Below, piece by piece: positions 1-5,127 of a stretch of DNA of 5,127 bases. Position numbers and translations under genes: made by a program. Position 1 is the first letter of the stretch, and every line of letters begins with the position of its first letter. This DNA comes from Nitrosomonas sp. GTDB taxonomy: Bacteria; Pseudomonadota; Gammaproteobacteria; Burkholderiales; Nitrosomonadaceae. The stretch lies in assembly GCA_003514765.1 (NCBI GenBank), contig DOOY01000073.1:1-5127 (forward strand). Reading direction: 5' to 3'. The notes below the pieces were generated by a model, which had not been told where the DNA came from, did not search any database, and was given only the letters and a program-made list of their open reading frames with translations.

Positions 1-1155
1 GCCACGCACATAATGCCAGCTTCCTTTCAGAAATAAGTTGGTGGCGGGTGGCGCGGGTTCCTCAAGAATTTTTTGCCAGAGTCCGAATCTTGCATATGTC
101 CAGTAAGGGATCATACGAAACACTGCGGTTAGCGGCATTTCCTGCAGGGTTGCATCATCTATATTTCCGGCCAGTTTTTCTGCGGATTCAATGGCAACTT
201 TGCTTTGTCCGCTTGCTGTGGCCGCAAACCACAGAAAATGAATGTTATGCGGATAGTACCCTATTGCGTAGAGTCCCTGGGCTTTGCTTTGCTCGATATA
301 ATCCTCGTCAGCTGCAATAGCCAGTTGATTGCTTTTCATTGCATCCTCGTACCGTCCCACCCGCTGATAAATATGTGACGGCATATGCACCATATGACCT
401 GCTGCCGGCATCAATGTCAGCAGGGTGTCGGCAGCTTTTTCAGCGCGCTCGGGTGTTGATGTCGGTTCAATCAGGTGTATATACAAGTGCAGCGCACCGG
501 GGTGAGCCGGGAAACGGTGCAACACGTCTTCAGTCAGTGCGACAATTTCAGCTATTCCCTCATGCGGCTGACCGTCAGGCATCCAATAACCCCAAGGGCG
601 AAGATCCATTACCGATTCGACATAAAACATGGCGATATCAGGATCATCCGGAAAACGTTGATGCACCGCATGCATTGCTTTTGCATATGCCTTGTCGTTA
701 GCTGTACGTTGCGCCGCCTTGCCCGTATACCGTTTTTCAAGCGCGGTGATTAATGCCTGCTCCTTTGGAGACACCCTGTCCATGAGTGATTTTGCCTGCT
801 GCACCAGCTTTAAAGCCTGCGCTTCGTCATCTGGATTCATCATCGCATTGATATTTGGACCAAGTACAAGCGCCTGCCCCCAATATGCCATTGCAAGTGT
901 TGGATCAAACCGTGCCGCTTCACGGAACGCCCGGCCCGCTTCGGCATGATTAAAACCATAGGCAAGATTGATACCTTGATTAATAAAAAGCTGTGCTTCT
1001 TCATTCTGTGTGCTGACCGGAAACGTATGTGAACCGAGATTTTGCAGTTTCGGCGCAATTTGATCATCTGATGTTTTCGCTAATGTATGGGTTGTGATCA
1101 TTGTGATAATCAACATCAACCCTGCTGACAATAATTTAAGCGCATGAGATTGCAT
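1..1155 (-). CDS. Exported tetratricopeptide-repeat protein, 3' end outside the window
   Basis: The minus-strand frame is open from the ATG at 1155-1153 to the window edge: 385 codons, no stop. An AGGAG ribosome binding site sits at 1162-1166, about six bases before the ATG, which supports this start. Residues 1-26 look like a Sec signal peptide: Lys7, a hydrophobic stretch around residues 8-20 and likely cleavage after Thr-Leu-Ala26, so the protein probably acts in the periplasm. A TPR-like helix pair lies at about residues 52-90 (EEAQLFINQGINLAYGF, then AGRAFREAARFDPTLAMAYW). Later landmarks are HLYIHLIEP (223-231) and HMPSHIYQRVGRYEDA (from His257). I recall the last two as typical of large bacterial TPR proteins of unknown function, which usually run well past 500 residues, so the C-terminal part is probably missing. 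No catalytic residues are assignable; a protein-binding role is inferred from the fold. It lies downstream of the TetR gene and a shared-type operator, suggesting TetR control. Confidence 0.85.
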   Translation of the reverse strand, partial: MQSHALKLLSAGLMLIITMITTHTLAKTSDDQIAPKLQNLGSHTFPVSTQNEEAQLFINQGINLAYGFNHAEAGRAFREAARFDPTLAMAYWGQALVLGPNINAMMNPDDEAQALKLVQQAKSLMDRVSPKEQALITALEKRYTGKAAQRTANDKAYAKAMHAVHQRFPDDPDIAMFYVESVMDLRPWGYWMPDGQPHEGIAEIVALTEDVLHRFPAHPGALHLYIHLIEPTSTPERAEKAADTLLTLMPAAGHMVHMPSHIYQRVGRYEDAMKSNQLAIAADEDYIEQSKAQGLYAIGYYPHNIHFLWFAATASGQSKVAIESAEKLAGNIDDATLQEMPLTAVFRMIPYWTYARFGLWQKILEEPAPPATNLFLKGSWHYVRG

Positions 1156-1266
1156 AAATATCTCCTTTAAAGTGTTTTCAGGCATTTATCCATAACAAAG
1201 CTTAACCGCATATTAATTCATCAATACTGATTTTTCTGATATGCCGGTAAAAATTAGCTGCGAGTT

Positions 1267-1326
1267 TTAGTCTGCTTTACAGACACGCACACCATAAGCC
1301 TCGCATTCGATAAGGTATTTTGCCAT
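1267..1326 (-). CDS. Possible 19-residue small ORF or leader peptide
   Basis: A short minus-strand frame starts with ATG at 1326-1324 and ends with TAA at 1269-1267, encoding MAKYLIECEAYGVRVCKAD. A GGAGAG ribosome binding site at 1333-1338 has good spacing, and a putative promoter and operator lie just upstream, so the translation signals look better than chance. The peptide holds two cysteines eight residues apart (Cys8, Cys16) and no signal or membrane segment. It ends 111 bases before the TPR gene on the same strand. It could be a real small protein, a leader peptide, or the 5' stub of a gene whose remainder was deleted; the first seven residues loosely resemble the start of some small DUF4242-type proteins, which is only an impression. 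I do not recognise it with certainty. Confidence 0.3.
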   Translation of the reverse strand: MAKYLIECEAYGVRVCKAD

Positions 1327-1347
1327 TTAATCTCTCTCCAATCTAGG

Positions 1348-1398
1348 CGACTGGTCGTCTCGTCTTAAGATAAAAAACAAATTGTTATAAACTGCCAA
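1348..1398 (-). promoter_or_regulatory. Putative promoter and TetR operator for the small ORF/TPR unit
   Basis: On the minus strand a TTGGCA -35-like hexamer (1393-1398) is followed, after a somewhat long 18-19 base spacer, by a TTTATC/TTATCT -10-like element (about 1368-1374). This predicts transcription starting near 1361 and a leader of about 35 bases before the small ORF. Next to that start lies the operator-like block 1348-1368: TTAA, then GACGA twice in tandem, then CCAGTCG. It contains CGAC-CA-GTCG, an interrupted palindrome with perfect 4-base arms. The same core lies in the promoter of the TetR gene, so repressor bound here would cover the transcription start. The operator assignment is stronger than the hexamers. 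Confidence 0.5.
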
Positions 1399-1440
1399 CT
1401 GGCTTTCCTTTAACAATCGGTCTTTAAACATGTCAAAAAA

Positions 1441-2037
1441 CTAAGGTCTGAAAAAATCGCCCAGCAAATCCTGACAACATTGCTGAACGGGCTTCGATGA
1501 TTTCTCTATCTTGGTTCTGAGTAAAGCACCCTGCCAGGTATTGATCAAAAGATCCGCCATTTCTGTAGCTGATTTGTCGGTTCTGATAGTGCCTTGTTGC
1601 TGTGCTTTTTCCAAACCGGACTGCAGCAAGTCCCGATAGCGATTGACTGCGGATTGAAGCGATTGCTGGCAAGCATCACTGGTATCACCAATCTCCCCCA
1701 TTAAATTACCGAGCAAGCAGCCGCCTTTGAAACTGTTCTGTTCAAGTTCTGCAATGAGTTCGTCAAAGTAATGCTGAATTGCACTGAGTGCATCCGTTTC
1801 AGCGTGCTGTAAATGGGCGTTCAATTGCTTTAGAAAAGGATCAATATAGTGCTGAATAACTTCCGCCCCAAAATTCTCTTTGCTGCCAAAATAATTGTAG
1901 AAAGAACCTTTCGGAATATTGACCGCATTTAAAATCTCCTGCAGTCCTGTTCCATGATACCCCTGTGCCATCAGCATGGTTACACCCTGGTTCAGTATAT
2001 TTTCTTTGTTGTAGTCTTTTTTTGTTAATCGACGCAT
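1441..2037 (-). CDS. TetR-family transcriptional repressor, NemR/AcuR-like
   Basis: A 198-residue protein, normal length for TetR regulators. The N-terminal DNA-binding domain spans about residues 8-57: a first helix (ENILNQGVTMLMAQGYHGTG), the helix-turn-helix LQEILNAVNIPKGSFYNYF and the usual closing SKENFG. The ligand/dimer domain contains FKGGCLLGNLMGEIGDTS (103-120), which corresponds to the SGCLTVKLSAEVCDLS segment of E. coli NemR as I remember it. That puts Cys107 at the position of NemR's reactive Cys106, which senses electrophiles and hypochlorite. Further cysteines are Cys123 and a CC pair near the C-terminus. The start is supported by the HTH position and a TTGACT/TATCAT promoter just upstream, although there is no clear Shine-Dalgarno sequence. 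Matching operator-like sites in its own promoter and before the downstream small ORF/TPR unit suggest autorepression plus control of that unit. The inducer is unknown; electrophile sensing is inference from one aligned cysteine. Confidence 0.92.
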   Translation of the reverse strand: MRRLTKKDYNKENILNQGVTMLMAQGYHGTGLQEILNAVNIPKGSFYNYFGSKENFGAEVIQHYIDPFLKQLNAHLQHAETDALSAIQHYFDELIAELEQNSFKGGCLLGNLMGEIGDTSDACQQSLQSAVNRYRDLLQSGLEKAQQQGTIRTDKSATEMADLLINTWQGALLRTKIEKSSKPVQQCCQDLLGDFFRP

Positions 2038-2043
2038 TTTTTT

Positions 2044-2073
2044 ATGATACGACCGGTTGTCTTAACTAGTCAA
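2044..2073 (-). promoter_or_regulatory. TetR gene promoter with overlapping autoregulatory operator
   Basis: On the minus strand TTGACT (2068-2073) and TATCAT (2044-2049) are separated by 18 bases, a good sigma-70-type promoter. A start about seven bases past the -10 would fall at or next to the ATG at 2037, implying a leaderless or almost leaderless mRNA; that fits the absence of a Shine-Dalgarno sequence. The spacer contains the near-palindrome ACGACCGGTTGT (plus strand, 2049-2060; 10 of 12 positions symmetric), a typical TetR-family operator. A second near-palindrome, CTTAACTAGTCAAG (2061-2074), overlaps the -35. Repressor bound here would block RNA polymerase directly. Confidence 0.7.
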
Positions 2074-2230
2074 GTAAATTTGATTATTAGAAGGTGTTAA
2101 CAATTAGTAAATTATTTCTGGGACAACCCGTAGGGCTGATCCTATTTTGACCCTCCGCAGCTTTGACTACACCACGCTTACTCAGTCTTGCTGAGGCCCA
2201 GAATGAACACCAGCAGCAGCACATCAGGTC

Positions 2231-2252
2231 CAGAAGACAACTTTGTCTTCTG
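2231..2252. repeat. Perfect 10-bp inverted repeat (hairpin)
   Basis: CAGAAGACAA (2231-2240) and TTGTCTTCTG (2243-2252) are exact reverse complements separated by only CT. As RNA it would form a 9-bp stem with an ACTT loop. No U-tract follows on the plus strand (TTAATAG) or the minus strand (GACCTGATG), so it does not look like a canonical intrinsic terminator. It could be a protein-binding palindrome or an RNA processing or stability element. Confidence 0.7.
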
Positions 2253-2412
2253 TTAATAGACCGAAAATATGGTTGCAGTCATAACGCTTTCTTGCCTAAG
2301 GAGCCGTGAAGAAAAATTACCTTGCAATCAGGGATGAGTCCATATGAATAGTAACGCTTCTCTCTGACACCATCTCTCATCTCTCCCCAATTCTCTTATT
2401 CTTAACAACTTA

Positions 2413-2433
2413 TTTTAATGACGGCCATTAAAA
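2413..2433. repeat. AT-rich 8-bp inverted repeat upstream of the large gene
   Basis: TTTTAATG (2413-2420) and CATTAAAA (2426-2433) are exact reverse complements around ACGGC. It lies about 150 bases before the start codon at 2581, a plausible distance for an upstream regulator site. A weak terminator-like or chance structure in AT-rich DNA is also possible. Confidence 0.4.
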
Positions 2434-2569
2434 GTTCGAATCTATAAAAAATCGGGAAAATTAAATCCAAATTAGTGACCGCGCTCGTATAGATTAATAA
2501 CGATAAAGTATGTTTAACAATAAGTGAACTAGCAACAACATCTTTATCTTCAAATTATTCATCTTAAAC

Positions 2570-2575
2570 AGGAGG
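2570..2575 (+). promoter_or_regulatory. Strong Shine-Dalgarno sequence of the large secreted-protein gene
   Basis: AGGAGG, five bases before the ATG at 2581, is a full consensus ribosome binding site. It fixes the start codon and indicates efficient translation. Confidence 0.9.
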
Positions 2576-2580
2576 CTAAA

Positions 2581-5073
2581 ATGAAAAATTGGCTTTTTAT
2601 TTCTTTGAAAACAAGCAGTATTATGCTATTGAGTCTTTTTTTATATTCTCTGGGATGGACGCAATCGACTAGCGATGCAGGCATTACTTCGCAAAAAAAA
2701 CAATTTGAGAGCATCAAATCCGGCGAATCAACGTTCGACACGATCACGCCAGCTTCAGCTAACACCAAGTCGGAGGTGACACCGTTAAAGTTAACAAAAG
2801 AGCTGGCTCTCAAGACGAGTGTGCCAAACATAGATGGCCCATCAAGCTGGGGGGAGGTTGAGTCACAATATGTCGTAACTTTCGAAGAATGGGCGGAAGA
2901 AACTGGGTTTGAGCCGACACAACAAGAACGAGCGGAACGAGACGAAAAGGGTGCCTATATGGGCGTTGCGGACCGGCCTGTGATTCACAAGAATCTCAAT
3001 ATCATTGAAACCCCTCAAGAAGTGCTTGATGCATATCAAACCGAAAAACAAAATCTTCAATCTCGAGGCGTTGATACGCCCCAAGCAGTAGTTGCGGCAC
3101 TGTGGCGGCACGGTCTGCTGTTAAAAGGCGATCCGGTGACTCGAGAACACCTCACAGCACTCATTGGCGAACCGGATCCGAATCTACCTGCTGAATTTGA
3201 AGTCTCCCGGTCAATGCTGGCCGCTCAGCCAAATCAGGTGACCCGGTTTGACGGAGCGTTGGCGCAGGCAAAGCCGCAAAAGAGTGGCAGTGGTGATACA
3301 ACGCCACCACCGCAAGGAAAACCCAATACAGGCGATACTCTCCAGCCGCCTAAGCCCGGCAAAGGACAAGATGGGCCAAGGATTTCCGGAACGGATGAGT
3401 CTACGCCAGCACCACCGGAAGAACCACCCACTTTCCAAGGCGAGCCGATGGTACAAAAGAAATGTATCGCTACAGTATATGCATTTATGAGCAGGGTTGG
3501 CAGCCATGGGCCGAACAATCTGTCTACCGCTGTGAAAAATAAAAGCGCCACAGACAGAAGCGATGGCGCTAAGGAAGCAGCCTTCTATCTCGTCTTTGAA
3601 CTTATTCCAAAGCGCAAAGACCACTGTTCGGATACAGACGGTGCCAACCTTAAAAAATTGACATTGGATGGCTCAATAACAATGAACGCTTCTGCCGGCG
3701 TAGTCGAAGGCGTGAGCGCATCTGCGACCGGCCAGGCTGAACTGTCTGGATTTATCAAAGGTGGCTCCAAAGCACAAGGCCACGAGCGATGGGATTGGAG
3801 TGACGCTGTCAAACGTGATGTTTCCGTGCGGATCGGTGTCAAAAATGTCAAGTCGGAGACTGTAAAGGAAATAGAAGGCAAAGGAAAGCTGATTCCCGGC
3901 GGCGGCATTGCCGAAGGAAGCGGTGGTTTTCGAGAAAATAAGACGTGGAGCAGCGACAGTGGTGATGTAACCACAGACGCATCGGCGACTGCTACTTTCA
4001 GTGCGGCTGATTGGGGTCTAAGAATAGCCGATTCTCAAAGAGACCTGGAAGTAAGGCTTTCAGCCAAATTGTTAACGTCTATCTCCAAAGTCCAGGAAGA
4101 AGGCGGTTTATTCGGTAGCAGCGAAGGTTCGGCAAACCAAACATCCAGTGGACGCGTCGACTTGAGATTTGTTGGAAAAGGGCTGGATTGCTCCCCGGTG
4201 GGGAATATCGAAATCAAATACTGTGGATATAAATCCGACGAACACAAGAAAAACAGCTCGGCTGCTCCTGGCAAATCAGGTGACTCTTCTTCTTCGACCG
4301 GAAGCGGATCAATAAATATTCAGTCCGCTGGCCAGACCGGCAATAGCAACACGCTTCCACCTCCTGAAGAACCGGGGGCTTTTCATGGTGAGCCAACCGA
4401 ACGCCCAGCGGAATGTCCGGAAGATCCAAAAGAATTTTCATTTAAGTATGCATTTTCCGGAAAGCAAGCAACGGATGACAATCTAAAAGGATTTGAACTC
4501 GTATGTACCTATAGGCATGATGATCCCAACAATCATAGCGCTGTTCAGGCGGCGCTTAAAATGGAGGGTACCATTTATATAGTAAGACAGTTGGAGCGTG
4601 TCATTAGGGTGGAGACTGGCACTAACGCCGAGAAATTCGCAAACAGCACAGTAAGCAAAGTAACCGTGCCCGGTATAAAACAAGATGAGTTTAAACAAGC
4701 TAAATGGACAACCTACTTAAATCAGAACTTTGGAAAAAAAGACGGTGTTTGTTTCGCATGCCACTCATTGGAACGAATTAAAGGGACGGCTCCTCTCGCA
4801 CAAGATTATGACATCAACCATGATGCTGAAATTGAACACTATATATTCATTCCCAGAAAGTTCACTGACGAAAGCGGCACTACGCACTTTGACGAAGAAG
4901 TACATGAGATACTGGGGCGCGTGAGAGATCAGATTAATGGTCATTCCGATACAAAGCAGATTGTCCGACGCAGTGCAAGAGGCAACTTATCTCCTCTAAC
5001 AACAAAAGACAGACGGATAAAGGTTATTAAAGGACTTCGAAATACATATGCCCCTTTTATTAGAAATAGATAG
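2581..5073 (+). CDS. Large secreted modular protein with C-terminal c-type haem motif, unknown function
   Basis: 830 residues, TAG stop at 5071-5073. Residues 1 to about 27 form a signal peptide: Lys2, Lys10, then a hydrophobic run IMLLSLFLYSLG. I do not recognise the family. Visible layout: an N-terminal region (about 28-230) without cysteine; a Pro/Gly-rich linker (about 235-289) ending in PPEEPPTFQGEP; a Cys module (Cys295 to Cys349, followed by LTLDGSI); a Gly/Ser/Ala-rich, probably beta-sheet region (365-535) with a possible internal duplication (413-433 and 488-508); Cys537/Cys548; a Ser-rich linker (about 551-605) ending in PPEEPGAFHGEP; a second Cys module (Cys612, Cys642, then MEGTI); and a tail with CFACH (724-728). 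CxxCH is the attachment motif for covalent haem c, made in the periplasm, which fits export. No methionine follows His728, so a distal ligand would have to be something else, for example His747, 753, 769, 775 or 788. The C-terminus is basic. The other six cysteines fall in plausible disulfide pairs. Redox or surface roles are inference. Confidence 0.9.
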   Translation: MKNWLFISLKTSSIMLLSLFLYSLGWTQSTSDAGITSQKKQFESIKSGESTFDTITPASANTKSEVTPLKLTKELALKTSVPNIDGPSSWGEVESQYVVTFEEWAEETGFEPTQQERAERDEKGAYMGVADRPVIHKNLNIIETPQEVLDAYQTEKQNLQSRGVDTPQAVVAALWRHGLLLKGDPVTREHLTALIGEPDPNLPAEFEVSRSMLAAQPNQVTRFDGALAQAKPQKSGSGDTTPPPQGKPNTGDTLQPPKPGKGQDGPRISGTDESTPAPPEEPPTFQGEPMVQKKCIATVYAFMSRVGSHGPNNLSTAVKNKSATDRSDGAKEAAFYLVFELIPKRKDHCSDTDGANLKKLTLDGSITMNASAGVVEGVSASATGQAELSGFIKGGSKAQGHERWDWSDAVKRDVSVRIGVKNVKSETVKEIEGKGKLIPGGGIAEGSGGFRENKTWSSDSGDVTTDASATATFSAADWGLRIADSQRDLEVRLSAKLLTSISKVQEEGGLFGSSEGSANQTSSGRVDLRFVGKGLDCSPVGNIEIKYCGYKSDEHKKNSSAAPGKSGDSSSSTGSGSINIQSAGQTGNSNTLPPPEEPGAFHGEPTERPAECPEDPKEFSFKYAFSGKQATDDNLKGFELVCTYRHDDPNNHSAVQAALKMEGTIYIVRQLERVIRVETGTNAEKFANSTVSKVTVPGIKQDEFKQAKWTTYLNQNFGKKDGVCFACHSLERIKGTAPLAQDYDINHDAEIEHYIFIPRKFTDESGTTHFDEEVHEILGRVRDQINGHSDTKQIVRRSARGNLSPLTTKDRRIKVIKGLRNTYAPFIRNR
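3412..3447 (+). repeat. Linker repeat copy 1 (PPEEPPTFQGEP) in the large secreted protein
   Basis: Encodes residues 278-289, directly before the module that starts at Cys295. Nine of twelve residues match copy 2 at residues 594-605. The codons differ considerably between copies, so this is an old or selected repeat rather than a recent DNA duplication. Confidence 0.75.
4360..4395 (+). repeat. Linker repeat copy 2 (PPEEPGAFHGEP) in the large secreted protein
   Basis: Encodes residues 594-605, seven residues before Cys612. Together with copy 1 it marks the start of two modules that share a Cys, a YAF tripeptide, a second Cys and an L-x-[DE/ME]-G-[ST]-I strand in the same order. Confidence 0.75.
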
Positions 5074-5127
5074 AAATAATTAATGCGTGCTAGACACGGC
5101 ATCAATCAAACACTTTTGGTGTAAACT

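Larger units (their letters stand above)
2074..2580. other. Intergenic region of about 500 bases with no convincing gene
   Basis: This stretch separates the divergent TetR gene (minus) and large secreted-protein gene (plus). Directly visible are CCC-GTA-GGG at about 2129-2137, a CAG triplet run near 2210-2220, a perfect inverted repeat at 2231-2252, a pyrimidine-rich tract at about 2358-2400 with a tandem CATCTCT (2371-2384), an AT-rich inverted repeat at 2413-2433 and generally AT-rich DNA from 2400 on. Short protein-like reading frames occur on both strands (minus 2178-2231, plus 2306-2347) but lack length or proper starts. They may be eroded coding or mobile-element remains. I see no tRNA, IS terminus pair or confident promoter for the downstream gene. 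Confidence 0.5.

Noticed and set aside
48..949. Several plus-strand open frames of 85-120 codons over the TPR gene
   Set aside because: They lie antisense to a continuous 385-codon minus-strand frame with signal peptide, ribosome binding site and TPR features, and their translations look like shadow sequence.
1267..1326. Reading the small ORF as a PQQ precursor peptide because it has an E-x3-Y spacing
   Set aside because: The rest of the peptide does not resemble PqqA and no pqq genes are in the window; the match is a two-residue coincidence.
2306..2347. Short GTG-started frame VKKNYLAIRDESI after AAGGAG
   Set aside because: Only 13 codons, and the Shine-Dalgarno-like sequence is two bases from the GTG, too close for normal initiation.
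2434..2443. GTTCGAATCT resembles the T-loop of a tRNA
   Set aside because: The flanking bases do not form a T-arm, and no acceptor, D or anticodon arm can be found; at most it could be a chance match.
3211..3974. Long minus-strand frames inside the large secreted-protein gene
   Set aside because: Their composition (Cys/Trp/Arg- or Ser/Pro-rich without domains) is that of the reverse frame of a coding region, and no ribosome binding site or family signal is visible.
5106..5125. ACAC/GTGT inverted repeat near the right edge as a terminator of the large gene
   Set aside because: The stem is only four base pairs, has no U-tract and lies at the window edge, so it cannot be judged.

Overview
The window looks like chromosomal DNA of a Gram-negative proteobacterium of moderate GC content. 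Two of its proteins carry export signals, one secreted protein has a CxxCH haem-attachment motif, and the regulator is of the NemR/AcuR-like TetR type common in beta- and gammaproteobacteria. The species cannot be fixed from the sequence.

Left part (1-2073, all minus strand). Transcription runs right to left. A TetR-family repressor (1441-2037) comes first. A 285-base spacer follows, holding a promoter/operator region and a possible 19-codon small ORF (1267-1326). Then comes an exported tetratricopeptide-repeat (TPR) protein whose 3' end lies beyond position 1. The same operator-like core (TTAA-GACRA-CCRGTCG on the minus strand) occurs upstream of the repressor and upstream of the small ORF/TPR unit. 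In the second copy the GACGA element is tandemly doubled. The simplest reading is that the repressor controls itself and the TPR unit. The repressor has a cysteine (Cys107) where NemR has its redox/electrophile-sensing cysteine, so an electrophile or oxidant signal is a reasonable hypothesis.

Middle (2074-2580). About 500 bases without a convincing gene. It holds a perfect 10-bp inverted repeat with a tiny loop (2231-2252), an AT-rich 8-bp inverted repeat (2413-2433), a pyrimidine-rich tract and scraps of short reading frame that may be eroded coding DNA.

Right part (2581-5073, plus strand). One large gene with a strong Shine-Dalgarno sequence encodes an 830-residue secreted, modular protein that I cannot assign to a family. 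It has a signal peptide, an N-terminal region, proline-rich linkers and two Cys-containing modules, each preceded by the same PPEEP..F.GEP linker. A Gly/Ser-rich beta-type central region follows the first module, and a C-terminal CFACH c-type haem motif follows the second. It is the most novel item here. The last 54 bases (5074-5127) hold no gene; a weak ACAC/GTGT inverted repeat there is close to the window edge.
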